26,692 bases of DNA from DATCLS01 sp036563805 (GCA_036563805.1 DATCLS010000036.1:1-26692), one strand, 5' to 3'; counted from the stretch's first letter, positions 8,298-15,924 are shown. Numbers and translations are program-made. Notes: generated by a model from the sequence alone, not told the origin.

Positions 8298-8312
8298 GTT
8301 ACGGAGAGTAAC
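8298..8312. promoter_or_regulatory. Inverted repeat in the promoter of the membrane protein gene
   Basis: GTTAC (8298-8302), a 5-nt spacer and GTAAC (8308-8312) form a short perfect dyad. On the minus strand it contains TACTCT (8310-8305), a -10 candidate about 37 nt from the ATG at 8268. The repeat sits on the promoter, so a TetR-like operator is plausible. It also lies between two divergent genes. Confidence 0.4.
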
Positions 8313-8366
8313 AGATGGCGCACGCGTCCGCCCGGGATCACCCGTCGATAAGAGACCGGGCGCGGC

Positions 8367-8380
8367 TACCGTCGGTGGCA
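8367..8380 (+). promoter_or_regulatory. -10 element for a leaderless ferritin-like gene
   Basis: TACCGT (8367-8372) fits the actinobacterial TANNNT -10 and ends 7 nt before the ATG at 8380. No Shine-Dalgarno is present in the gap. A leaderless transcript is the simplest reading. Confidence 0.42.
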
Positions 8381-9465
8381 TGGCTTCCCCGGGGATCGAG
8401 GCCGACACCGCCGTCAAGCTGATCACCGACCACGCGCCGCGCATCTTCCTGTGGGACTACGAGCGCAGCCGCGGCCAGCTGGTCACCCTCTACAACAAGG
8501 CCACGGCGTCGCAGTGGAGCTCGGTCACCGACCTCGACTGGTCGACCGAGGTCGACCCCGAGGAGCTGGTGCGGACCGCGCCCGAGAACCACACGGTCCG
8601 CCTGGCCCGGGCCGCGGCCGAGGTTCCGGGCTCGCCGTTCGCCGCCTGGGGCGAGCGCGAGTACGTGCAGCTCGGTGTCGAGCTGCTGAAGGCCCAGCTC
8701 AGCCAGTTCATGCACGGCGAGCAGGGCGCCATGATGGTGGCGGCCAAGATCGTCGAGACCGTCCCCTGGATCGACGCCAAGTACTACGCCGCGACCCAGA
8801 CGATGGACGAGGCCCGCCACACCGAGGTCTTCGCCCGCTACCTCGACGAGAAGCTCGGCGACGCCTATCCGATGAGCCCTTGGCTGGCCGCCCAGATCGA
8901 CGCGCTGATCAGCGACAGCCGGTGGGACATCGCCTACCTCGGCATGCAGATCGTGATCGAGTCGCTCGCCCTGGCCGCGTTCGGCTCGCTGCTGCGCTCG
9001 ACCGAGGAGCCGCTGCTGCGCAAGCTGCTCCGCTACGTCATGTCGGACGAGGCCCGCCACGTCGCCTTCGGCGTGATCAGCCTGGCCGAGCTGTACCAGG
9101 AGCTGAGCGCGGCCGAGCTGGCCGAGCGTCAGGAGTTCCTGGTCGAGAACACGCTGCGCAGCCGGGCCCGGGCCGGGACCCCCGAGGTCTGGGAGCGGAT
9201 GGGCACCTCCCCCGAGGAGGCCGTCCCGTCGCTCGTCGAGGCCGCCCAGAAGGTCGGGACCCACCCGATGGCCGCCTTCCAACAGGCGTTCTTCGCCAAG
9301 CTGGTGCCCAACGTCCGCAAGCTCGGCCTGCTGGACGCGAACGACGGCCTGCTACGCCGGCGGTGGGGCGAGGCCGGGCTCCTGCGCTACGAGTTCGCCG
9401 ACGACACCGCCTCGGACTACGAGAGCTACGACGAGGTGGCCAAGGACCGGGCCGCCACCGGCTGA
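8380..9465 (+). CDS. Ferritin-like diiron carboxylate protein
   Basis: This 361-aa soluble helical protein has a full set of diiron ligands: Glu114 (MHGEQGAM), Glu144 and His147 (MDEARHTEVF), Glu194 (VIESLALAAF), and Glu224 and His227 (MSDEARHVAFG). The two E-x-x-H helices and the spacing are those of ferritin-like oxygenases and R2-type oxidases, which activate O2 for hydroxylation, desaturation or N-oxidation. It is too long and too divergent for a storage ferritin, and no signal peptide is seen. The ATG at 8380 lacks a ribosome site, and TACCGT sits 7 nt upstream, suggesting leaderless expression. It stops 20 bp before the convergent cyclase gene. The substrate is unknown; related proteins accompany lipid or secondary metabolite genes. 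Confidence 0.85.
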   Translation: MASPGIEADTAVKLITDHAPRIFLWDYERSRGQLVTLYNKATASQWSSVTDLDWSTEVDPEELVRTAPENHTVRLARAAAEVPGSPFAAWGEREYVQLGVELLKAQLSQFMHGEQGAMMVAAKIVETVPWIDAKYYAATQTMDEARHTEVFARYLDEKLGDAYPMSPWLAAQIDALISDSRWDIAYLGMQIVIESLALAAFGSLLRSTEEPLLRKLLRYVMSDEARHVAFGVISLAELYQELSAAELAERQEFLVENTLRSRARAGTPEVWERMGTSPEEAVPSLVEAAQKVGTHPMAAFQQAFFAKLVPNVRKLGLLDANDGLLRRRWGEAGLLRYEFADDTASDYESYDEVAKDRAATG

Positions 9466-9485
9466 CCTCCGGCCGGGGCCGGGGC

Positions 9486-10829
9486 TCAGCGGCGGGCCCG
9501 CTTGGTCTCGTAGAGCGCCGTGTCGGCCCGGACGATGACCTCGCCGGCGGGGGCGGTGGCGAGGCCGACGCTGGCCGCCACCGAGACCGCCACCCCGGAG
9601 CCGAGCTCGACCGGCGCCTGGATCGCGGCCACCAGGCGGGCCGTCGTCCGGTCGACGTCGGGGGGCGCGTCGCCCTCGGCGAACACCACCGCGAACTCGT
9701 CGCCCCCGAACCGCACGACCAGGTCGCCCTCGCGGACGGCGCGGCCCAGCCGCACGGCCACCTCGCGCAGCACGGCGTCGCCGGCGTCGTGCCCGTGGGT
9801 GTCGTTGACCGCCTTGAAGTCGTCGAGGTCGACGAGCGCTACCGTGACCGGGCCGGCGGCGGCGTCGAGACGGCGCCGGAGGGCCGCCCGGTTGCCGGCG
9901 CCGGTGAGCGGGTCGGTCAGGGCCTCGCGGCGCAGGGCGTGCTTCCGCCGCTGCTCGCCGATGACCAGGTTGGCGAGCCGGGCGGTCTGGCGGAGCCCGT
10001 AGTTGCTGCTGATGTCCTGGCCGGCGTCGACGTCGATGTAGAGCCAGACCACGATGCAGCCCATGGTCTCACCGGTCGACGTCTCCAGCAGCGGCAGGAC
10101 CCGCACCGAGCGGAAGCCGACCTCCTCGGCCGTGGCCGCGGCGTCGGCCGGGAACCCCTCGAACCGGGCCGGGGTGCGCAGCACCCCGTCGGCGAGGGCG
10201 TCGCGCCACCAGCGCTCATCGGCGATCAGCTTCTCGGCCGGGCTGGCGATCGGGGCGCCGGTCACGATCTCGCCGTCGACCAGGCCGACCACGGCGGCGC
10301 TGCCCAGGTAGCCCTCCAACAGCCCGGCGCAGGCGGCCAGGACGTCGGGGAGCGGCGCGTCGGCGACCAGCAGGTCGACGACGTGGCCGACGCCGTCGAG
10401 CGGGCCGCCGGTGGGCCGGGACTCGAGCACCAGGCCGCGGACGTCGGGGTCGTCCAGCAGGTTGTGGACGACGGCCTCCATGACCTGCCACTCGCCGTCG
10501 GACCGGCGCACCCGGTAGCGGACCGGCTCGTAGATCGGCACGTTCGGCGTCCGGGCGCCCCGCTCCTTGAGGTGGGCGATGCCCCGGACGATGCGCTCGG
10601 CGTCCTCGGGGTGGACCCGGTCGAGCGGCCGCCGGCCCACGCGGCTGGACGGGTCGATGCCCAGCACCCAGCGCGCCGAATCGCTGATCCAGCGGGTGCG
10701 GAGGTCGGCGTCGAGGAGCGTGACCACCACCGACGGCGATCGGTCGAGGGCCGTCAGCAGACGCGCCGCGACGTCAGGCGGCACCGAGTCCGGTCGACCT
10801 GCTACGTCCGGTCCTTCGCGACTTGGCAC
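9486..10829 (-). CDS. Diguanylate cyclase with PAS and GAF-like sensor domains
   Basis: This 447-aa soluble signalling protein would make cyclic di-GMP from two GTP. An N-terminal PAS fold covers about 28-139 (SPSVVVTLLDADLRTRWISD, then WQVMEAVVHNLLDDP). A GAF-like sensor covers about 145-295 (VGFRSVRVLPLLE, then a GCIVVWLYID strand). The C-terminal GGDEF domain begins near DPLTGAGNR (306-314), has DLDDFKAVNDTHGHDAGD, and carries the active-site signature GGDEF at 375-379. The product-inhibition I-site RxxD is present (Arg366 to Asp369). No membrane segment or EAL domain is seen. The GTG start at 10829 is the most upstream; another GTG at codon 16 is possible, and neither has a clear ribosome site. 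It is convergent with the ferritin-like gene. Confidence 0.93.
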   Translation of the reverse strand: MPSREGPDVAGRPDSVPPDVAARLLTALDRSPSVVVTLLDADLRTRWISDSARWVLGIDPSSRVGRRPLDRVHPEDAERIVRGIAHLKERGARTPNVPIYEPVRYRVRRSDGEWQVMEAVVHNLLDDPDVRGLVLESRPTGGPLDGVGHVVDLLVADAPLPDVLAACAGLLEGYLGSAAVVGLVDGEIVTGAPIASPAEKLIADERWWRDALADGVLRTPARFEGFPADAAATAEEVGFRSVRVLPLLETSTGETMGCIVVWLYIDVDAGQDISSNYGLRQTARLANLVIGEQRRKHALRREALTDPLTGAGNRAALRRRLDAAAGPVTVALVDLDDFKAVNDTHGHDAGDAVLREVAVRLGRAVREGDLVVRFGGDEFAVVFAEGDAPPDVDRTTARLVAAIQAPVELGSGVAVSVAASVGLATAPAGEVIVRADTALYETKRARR

Positions 10830-10993
10830 GAATCGCGGCCCCTGGCGTCACGTGCTGTCGGTTTGATGCCACAGACGGTAGCCAACTTCCCGGGCGCCCG
10901 GGGCGGATGTCCACACCGCCGCTGTGCTGGGCCTTCGCCCCATCGCGCGTCTGAGATATATTTAATACAACGCAGCGGGCGACAGCATGGGGG
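10830..10993. other. Intergenic stretch with palindrome and AT-rich patch
   Basis: No gene is visible between the cyclase start and the broken ligase remnant. The stretch has a perfect 14-bp palindrome CCCGGGCGCCCGGG (10889-10902) and an AT-rich island around 10951-10970 (GAGATATATTTAATACAA) that stands out in this GC-rich DNA. The island contains several TANNNT-like boxes and may be an old promoter for the broken ligase gene, or one for the cyclase on the other strand. Confidence 0.5.
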
Positions 10994-11318
10994 AGCCTGC
11001 GCGACCCCATCGTCCGGGGCGGCGAGAACGTCACCCGGCCGAGTCGAGGACCGGCCCGTCGAGCACCCCGACGTCGAGGACGCGGCCGTGATCGGCGTCC
11101 ATCACGAGACCCTGGGCCACGAGGTCGAGGCGTTCGTCGCGCCCCGGCCGGACACCGCCCCGAGCGCCGAGGGGCTGCGGGCCTGGGTGGCCGAGACGCT
11201 GGCCCCGTCCACGGTGCCGGCGTGCGTCGAGCTGCGGACCGTCGTGCCCTACACGCGGAATGGCAAGGTCAGGAAGCACGAGCTCGAGGCCGAGGAGGCC
11301 GCGGTCCGACGCGGGTGA
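10994..11318 (+). pseudogene. Remnant of an AMP-forming acyl-CoA ligase (C-terminal domain)
   Basis: Only the C-terminal lid domain of an acyl-CoA synthetase remains. One frame gives LRDPIVRGGENV (10997-11032), the conserved A8 hinge. A different frame continues as VEDRPVEHPDVEDAAVIGVH and ends with VPYTRNGKVRKHELE, which includes the catalytic-type Lys of the GK motif. Intact relatives read GGENVYPAEVED; the DNA is explained exactly by two single-base deletions, one after 11032 (GTC-AC for GTC TAC) and one after 11043 (GAG-TC for GAG GTC). The large N-terminal AMP-binding domain is absent, with AT-rich unrelated DNA upstream. The fragment cannot encode an active ligase. Confidence 0.85.
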
Positions 11319-11337
11319 GCCAAAGACGCGACTTGGG

Positions 11338-11354
11338 TGTTAGTTTCGCCGGCG
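11338..11354 (+). promoter_or_regulatory. Extended -10 promoter for the DUF427-thioesterase gene
   Basis: TGTTAGTTTCG (11338-11348) contains an extended -10 (TG-T-TAGTTT, hexamer 11341-11346). It ends 7 nt before the GTG at 11354, so the mRNA is probably leaderless. The same 11-mer recurs at 14689-14699 ahead of the first acyl-CoA dehydrogenase. Confidence 0.55.
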
Positions 11355-12682
11355 TGGAGCCAGTGACCGGTCGACCGTCGCCGTACCGGGCGCGGGCCTG
11401 GTGGGGCGACCAGCTCGTGGCCGACTCGACGGCCGCCGTGCGCGTCGAGGCACCGGACCAGCCGCCGGCCCTGTTCTTCCCGTGCACCGACATCCGCCTC
11501 GACCTGTTCCGCGACGAGGGGCGCACGGCGACGGATCCCGTGCTCGGCGAGGTCCGGCTGTGGGGCATCGCGGGAGCCGGCGCCTCACGGGACCCCGCCG
11601 GCGGCGCTCCCGGCGCCGCCCCGGGCGCGGACGACGGGGGCTGGCACGGCGACCGCCTCGACCAGAGCGACGGGCGCGACGTGCTGCGGGGCGTCGTCGC
11701 CCCGCCGCCCGAGCTGGCGTGGCTGTCCGGGCTCGCCGCCTTCGACCACGACCGCGTCCGGATCGAGCTGGAGGACGGCCGCCCTGGTGACGACCCCCGC
11801 GACGTCACGGTCAAGCGGTTCCCGACCTGGGGCGACGCCGCCGACCTCATCGACATCATGGACGTGCGGCCGGCGGGCGAGGGCACGTACGTGAGCGTGG
11901 CCCGCTCGGACGGCCGCCGGCCCGTCGTCGAGGGCAGCCAGATGCTGGGGCAGGCCATCGTGGCGGCTGGCCGCCACGCGCCGGGCCGGCGCGCCGTCTC
12001 CGCCCACATGGTGTTCCTGCGGGCGGCGGACGCCCGCCAGCCGCTGCTGTTCACGCTCGAGGAGCTGACGGCCGGCCGCACGTTCACCACGCTGTCGGTC
12101 ACGGTGAGCCAGCGGGGACGGGCCGTCGCCCGGGGCACCCTGCTGCTCGACGCCACGGCGCCGGACGTGATCCGCCACGCCGCCGACCCGCCCGACGCGC
12201 CGGGCCCCTACGACAGCGAGCCCTACGACATGGGGGTCACCGGCCGCGACCTCCGGGTGGCGGAGGGCGCCTACACCGACGACCCCGACGCCCCGGTCGG
12301 CCCGCCGGTCATCGACGCCTGGGTGCGGTTCCGCGAGGTGCCCGACGACCCCTACCTGCACGCCGGCCTGCTCGCCCAGTTCACCGGGCACATGTCGATC
12401 GCCGCCGCCCTGCGGCCCCACGCCGGCATCGGGCAGCGCCAGGCCCACCGCACCTTGTCGACGGCCATCAACGCCATCACCCTGTCGCTGCACGCCGACG
12501 TGCGGGCCGACGACTGGATGCTCTACCACCACCTGTCCACGTTCGGGGGAGACGGCATGACCCACTCCGAGTGCCGGGTCCACGACCGGGCCGGCCGGCT
12601 GCTCGCCTCGTTCACGGTCGAGGCCATGGTCCGGGGGTTCCCGGGCGGGGGCGCGGCCGCCGACGACCGGACGGCGCTGTGA
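11354..12682 (+). CDS. DUF427 domain fused to acyl-CoA thioesterase (TesB-like)
   Basis: This 442-aa protein joins two domains. Residues 10-150 match DUF427, with RARAWWGDQLVADSTAAVRV, FFPCTDIRLDLF and LAAFDHDRVRIELEDG, interrupted by a Gly/Ala-rich insert (70-110). Residues 160-430 match the double-hotdog TesB/acyl-CoA thioesterase II fold: SQMLGQAIVAAGRHAPGRRA and the helix-strand ELTAGRTFTTLSVTVSQRGR in the first hotdog, then GHMSIAAALRPHAGIG and VRADDWMLYHHLS in the second. TesB enzymes hydrolyse acyl-CoA to fatty acid and CoA. The classical catalytic Asp of the second hotdog is not obvious (AINAITLSLH region), so activity may be altered. The GTG at 11354 is chosen because a -10 lies just upstream; longer in-frame starts run into the ligase remnant. 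It overlaps the next gene by 4 bp. Confidence 0.8.
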   Translation: MEPVTGRPSPYRARAWWGDQLVADSTAAVRVEAPDQPPALFFPCTDIRLDLFRDEGRTATDPVLGEVRLWGIAGAGASRDPAGGAPGAAPGADDGGWHGDRLDQSDGRDVLRGVVAPPPELAWLSGLAAFDHDRVRIELEDGRPGDDPRDVTVKRFPTWGDAADLIDIMDVRPAGEGTYVSVARSDGRRPVVEGSQMLGQAIVAAGRHAPGRRAVSAHMVFLRAADARQPLLFTLEELTAGRTFTTLSVTVSQRGRAVARGTLLLDATAPDVIRHAADPPDAPGPYDSEPYDMGVTGRDLRVAEGAYTDDPDAPVGPPVIDAWVRFREVPDDPYLHAGLLAQFTGHMSIAAALRPHAGIGQRQAHRTLSTAINAITLSLHADVRADDWMLYHHLSTFGGDGMTHSECRVHDRAGRLLASFTVEAMVRGFPGGGAAADDRTAL

Positions 12683-13383
12683 GCCTCACCACCGGGCGGG
12701 GGCCGCACGCCCCGGAGCCGGCCGGGCGGTTCCACCCGCCGGTGCCGACCGGGGCCGTCTACGTGGAGCCGTTCCGCCGCCGGGTGCTGGGCATCGACCG
12801 GGGCCGGACGGTGGTCGACAGCGAGCGGGTCGTGCTCGTCCACCGGCCGGGGTCGCCGCCGACCTACGCCTTCCCGGCCGACGACGTCGACGCCGCGGCC
12901 GGCGTGGCCGCCGAGCCCGAGCCCGAGGCCCCCGGGTACGTGCGGGTGCCGTGGGACGCGGTCGAGGCCTGGTACGAGGAGGAGGAGCGGGTGTCCGGCC
13001 ACCCTCGCAACCCCTACCACCGGGTCGACTGCGTGCGGACCAGCCGGCGGCTGCGGGTCGAGGTGGCGGGCACGGTGCTGGTCGACACGTCCGACACGAT
13101 GGGCGTGTACGAGACGGCGCTGGAGCCCCGCCTGTACGTGGCCCGCGACGCCGTCCGCATGGACCTGCTCGTGCCCAGCCCGACCACGACCTACTGCCCC
13201 TACAAGGGCACGGCGTCGTACTGGAGCGCGATGGTGGGGCCCGGCGCCGCCCCGGCCGAGGACGTGGCCTGGTCGTACGACGACCCGCTGCCCGAGTGCT
13301 CGCCCATCGCCGGGATGCTCTGCTTCGACGACGCCCGAGCCACGGTCGCCGCCGACCTGCCCCCGCCCGCGCCCGTGCCCTGA
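12679..13383 (+). CDS. DUF427 domain protein (two DUF427-like halves)
   Basis: This 234-aa soluble protein of the DUF427 family has no established enzymatic role. The C-terminal half carries the family hallmark VRMDLLVPSPTTTYCPYKGT followed by ASYWSA. The N-terminal half has a weaker repeat (VEPFRRRVLGIDRGRTVVDS, then a PTYAFPADDVD strand). It starts with GTG inside the stop codon of the DUF427-thioesterase gene (GTGA overlap at 12679-12682), so the two are translationally coupled and probably work together. Both carry DUF427 modules, which suggests either hetero-oligomers or a duplicated binding unit. No signal peptide or metal motif beyond the TYCPYKG Cys is seen. Confidence 0.8.
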   Translation: MSLTTGRGPHAPEPAGRFHPPVPTGAVYVEPFRRRVLGIDRGRTVVDSERVVLVHRPGSPPTYAFPADDVDAAAGVAAEPEPEAPGYVRVPWDAVEAWYEEEERVSGHPRNPYHRVDCVRTSRRLRVEVAGTVLVDTSDTMGVYETALEPRLYVARDAVRMDLLVPSPTTTYCPYKGTASYWSAMVGPGAAPAEDVAWSYDDPLPECSPIAGMLCFDDARATVAADLPPPAPVP

Positions 13384-13400
13384 CCGCCCAGCACGTCACG

Positions 13401-13435
13401 CCGCCGACCAGCCCCTGACGATCCGCCGACCAGCC
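13401..13435 (+). repeat. 13-bp direct repeat upstream of the F420 oxidoreductase gene
   Basis: CCGCCGACCAGCC occurs at 13401-13413 and again at 13423-13435, a 22-bp period. It sits in the 72-bp gap between the DUF427 gene and the next start. It may be a direct-repeat regulator site or simply GC-rich slippage. Confidence 0.5.
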
Positions 13436-13455
13436 TGAGACACCCGGGAGCCGCC

Positions 13456-14346
13456 ATGTTCCACCTGTTCCTGCCCCAGATGCGGATGTCGGTCGACACG
13501 ATGGTCGAGCGGGCCCGGGCCGCCGAGGAGGCCGGCTTCGAGGGCATGGCCCTCATGGACCACCTGGTGCCGCCGTTGGCCCCGGAGCACGACATGTGGG
13601 AGGCGATGACGCTGGCCACCTGGTTGCTGGCCCGGACCGAGCGCCTGGTGCTCGGCCACCTCGTCCTGTGCGACGCCCTGCGCCACCCCGCCGTGCTCGC
13701 CCGCCAGGCCGTCACCCTCGACCACGCGTCCGGCGGCCGCTACGAGCTGGGCATCGGCTGGGGTTCGGTGCCCGAGGAGCTGACGACGTTCGGCGTCACG
13801 GCCGACGGGGGGCGCGACCGGGTGGCCCGGCTGGGCGAGTCGCTGGCCATCATCCGGAGGCTGTGGTCGGGCGAGCCCGTCACCTACGAGGGCCGGTTCT
13901 TCCAGGTGCGCGACGCCCAGCAGCGGCCGGTCCCCACCCGCCCGATCCCGATCCTCGTCGGCGGCGTCGGACCCCGCACGCTCGAGCTGGTCCGCGAGCA
14001 CGCCGACTGGTGGAACGTACCGGTCCACGGGCTCGACAAGCTGGAGGAGCGGCGCGGCCGGGCCGGGCGGGCCCGGGTGTCGATGCAGATCATGGTGGCG
14101 CTCCTGGCGAGCGAGGCCGACCGGGGCCCGGTCACCGAGCTGCTGAACCGCCGGTTCGGCGGCTCGCCCATGGGCGAGACCGCCATCGTCGGGACCGCGG
14201 ACGAGGTGGCGGCGCGCTTCCAAGAGCTGCGCGACCGGGGGATCGAGCGCTTCTACGTCTGGTTCTCGGACTTCGCACCGCCCGACACGCTCCGCCGCTT
14301 CGGCGAGGTCGTCGACGCGGTGGCCGCCCACGAGCCCGCTCACTGA
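13456..14346 (+). CDS. LLM class F420-dependent oxidoreductase
   Basis: This 296-aa luciferase-like monooxygenase-fold (TIM barrel) protein is probably F420-dependent, judging by the actinobacterial context. Typical features are MFHLFLPQMRMSVDTMVERA at the start, ARAAEEAGFEGMALMDHLVP, RLVLGHLVLCDALRHPAVLA, and DHASGGRYELGIGWG (the common family segment LSGGRxxLGxGxG). RPIPILVGGVGPRTLELVREHADWWN is the usual C-terminal cofactor region, quoted here as one run of adjoining pieces RPIPILVGGVGPRTLELV and REHADWWN. A GGGAG ribosome site precedes the ATG. It is the first gene of a probable operon with the small gene 15 bp downstream. The substrate could be an acyl-CoA-linked ketone or alcohol, but this is a guess from context. 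Confidence 0.88.
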   Translation: MFHLFLPQMRMSVDTMVERARAAEEAGFEGMALMDHLVPPLAPEHDMWEAMTLATWLLARTERLVLGHLVLCDALRHPAVLARQAVTLDHASGGRYELGIGWGSVPEELTTFGVTADGGRDRVARLGESLAIIRRLWSGEPVTYEGRFFQVRDAQQRPVPTRPIPILVGGVGPRTLELVREHADWWNVPVHGLDKLEERRGRAGRARVSMQIMVALLASEADRGPVTELLNRRFGGSPMGETAIVGTADEVAARFQELRDRGIERFYVWFSDFAPPDTLRRFGEVVDAVAAHEPAH

Positions 14347-14361
14347 GGGAGGGAACACGTC

Positions 14362-14682
14362 ATGCCCAAGGGGATCATGCTGGTCGAGTCCTGGCCGAGC
14401 GCGCCGGAGAAGGCCGACGACTTCCAGGCCTGGTACGCCGAGACCCACATTCCCGACGTCCTGAAGGTCGAGGGGTTCCTGTCGGCCCGGCTGTTCCGGC
14501 CCACCGAGGACGGCCCGTTCGTGGCGGTCTACGAGGTCGAGCGCGACGACCTGTCGACCGCGGTCACCGCCCTGGGCGAGGCGTTCGCCCGCGGCGAGAT
14601 GGTGATGTCCGACCTCCTCCAGATGGACCCGCCGCCGAACATCCGGATCCTCGAGACCGTGGCCCAAGTGGAGAAAAAGTGA
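14362..14682 (+). CDS. Small dimeric alpha/beta-barrel (EthD-like) protein
   Basis: This 106-aa protein has the pattern of the ferredoxin-like dimeric alpha/beta barrel superfamily: strand GIMLVESWPS, helix EKADDFQAWYAETHIPDVLK, strand GFLSARLFRP and strand FVAVYEVERDDL. The WYAETHIPDVL segment resembles the WxxxxHxPD motif of EthD and related small proteins that accompany oxidoreductases. An exact family is not assigned. The ATG follows a GGGAGG ribosome site, 15 bp after the LLM oxidoreductase, so it probably belongs to that transcript. A role as accessory, isomerase or substrate-binding protein is plausible but unproven. Confidence 0.72.
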   Translation: MPKGIMLVESWPSAPEKADDFQAWYAETHIPDVLKVEGFLSARLFRPTEDGPFVAVYEVERDDLSTAVTALGEAFARGEMVMSDLLQMDPPPNIRILETVAQVEKK

Positions 14683-14688
14683 CCTGAC

Positions 14689-14699
14689 TGTTAGTTTCG
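14689..14699 (+). promoter_or_regulatory. Internal promoter ahead of the acyl-CoA dehydrogenases
   Basis: TGTTAGTTTCG is identical to the element at 11338-11348. TAGTTT (14692-14697) would place transcription start near 14705, giving a leader of about 44 nt with a GAGGAG ribosome site before the ATG at 14749. The flanking ACT-GTT-AGT (14687-14695) is a small dyad, so an operator half-site is an alternative reading. Confidence 0.5.
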
Positions 14700-14748
14700 G
14701 TCGGGTCGGCCCGGGTCGGCCTCGTCACCAGAGCCACGAGGAGCTGCG

Positions 14749-15924
14749 ATGGATCTCGAGCTGTCGGAGGAGGAGTCCGAGCTGCGCGACAACGTGCGCG
14801 CCGTGCTGGCGGGGATCTGCCCGCCGGCTGTGGTTCGGGCCGTCTTCGAGGGCAAGGGCGACGTGGCCCCCGTGTGGGCCAAGATGGTCGAGCTGTCCTG
14901 GCCGGCGCTGGCCATCGACGAGGAGCACGGCGGCCTGGGCCTGGGGTTCGTCGAGCTGGGCCTGGTCGCCGAGGAGCTGGGCCGGGCGGTGGCGCCGGGC
15001 CCGTTCCTCGCCACCGCCACCCAGTTCGCGCCGGCCGTGCGCGAAGTCGGGGCCGGCTCGCCGCTGGCCGCCGACCTCCTGGGCCGGGTGGCCGCCGGCC
15101 AGGTGACCGGCACGGTGGCCCTGGCCGAGGCCGGTCGGTGGGAGCCGGCGGCCGTGGCGGCCACCGCCACCGAGACCGACGTCGGGTGGGCGCTGACCGG
15201 GGCCAAGGCGGCCGTCCTCGACGCGGCCGAGGCCGACGAGGTGCTGATCGTGGCCCGGGCCGCCGGCACCGCCGGCCCGGACGGCCTGGGCGCGTTCGTC
15301 GTGTCCGGCGGCGACCTGGCCGTCACGCCCCGGACGGTGGTCGACCCGACCATGCCGCTCGCCGACGTGGTGCTCGACGGGGTCGTCGTGCCGCCGGAGC
15401 GGGTGCTGGCCGCCCCCGGCGCCGGCGACGCCCGGGTGGCCGAGGCGCTGGAGCGGGCGTCGCAGGAGGCCACCGTCGCTCTCGCCCTCGTCGCCGCCGG
15501 GGCCTGCCGGGCGATCTTCGAGCGGACGGTCGAGTACGCCAAGGTGCGCGAGCAGTACGGCCGGCCCATCGGCTCGTTCCAGGCGCTCAAGCACCGGATG
15601 GCCGACATGTTCCTGGCCGTCGAGCGGGCCACCGCCCTCTGCTACTTCGCGGCGCTGGCCATCGCCGAGGACGACCCCCGCCGCGCCGAGGCGACAGCGA
15701 TGGCCAAGGCCGCGGCGGGGGAGTGCCAGCGGCTGGTGGTGCGCGACGGCCTCCAGCTCCACGGCGGCATCGGCATGACCTGGGAGAACGACCTCCACTT
15801 CCTGCTCAAGCGGGCGCTGGCCGCCGGCGCCCTGTACGGCGACGACGTGCACCACCGGGCGCGGCTGGCGCACACGCTGGGCCTCGTGGCCCGGGACGAC
15901 GAGCTCGAGGAGGCGCGGGCGTGA
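14749..15924 (+). CDS. Acyl-CoA dehydrogenase, FadE-type (probable subunit 1)
   Basis: This 391-aa flavoprotein of the acyl-CoA dehydrogenase family begins MDLELSEEESELRDNVRAVL, the usual N-terminal helix. The mid-beta domain includes VLDAAEADEVLIVARAAG. The C-terminal helical domain has REQYGRPIGSFQALKHRMAD and the family segment LQLHGGIGMTWENDLHFLLK. It would oxidise an acyl-CoA at C2-C3 using FAD and an ETF. It overlaps the next gene, also an acyl-CoA dehydrogenase, by 4 bp (GTGA). Overlapping unlike fadE pairs are typical of alpha2beta2 enzymes acting on steroid side chains (as in FadE28-FadE29 of Mycobacterium tuberculosis), where the active site is shared. I could not place the catalytic Glu with confidence. 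The start has a GAGGAG ribosome site. Confidence 0.88.
   Translation: MDLELSEEESELRDNVRAVLAGICPPAVVRAVFEGKGDVAPVWAKMVELSWPALAIDEEHGGLGLGFVELGLVAEELGRAVAPGPFLATATQFAPAVREVGAGSPLAADLLGRVAAGQVTGTVALAEAGRWEPAAVAATATETDVGWALTGAKAAVLDAAEADEVLIVARAAGTAGPDGLGAFVVSGGDLAVTPRTVVDPTMPLADVVLDGVVVPPERVLAAPGAGDARVAEALERASQEATVALALVAAGACRAIFERTVEYAKVREQYGRPIGSFQALKHRMADMFLAVERATALCYFAALAIAEDDPRRAEATAMAKAAAGECQRLVVRDGLQLHGGIGMTWENDLHFLLKRALAAGALYGDDVHHRARLAHTLGLVARDDELEEARA

Noticed and set aside
9469..9482. CCGGCC-GG-GGCCGG as a terminator between the ferritin-like and cyclase genes
   Set aside because: The loop would be only 2 nt as a full stem, and the usable stem is short. The gap is 20 bp, so I do not call it.
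8451..11318. A 955-codon plus-strand open frame across the ferritin-like and cyclase genes
   Set aside because: Only its last part matches a protein family (the ligase remnant). The rest is a shadow of the real genes in other frames.
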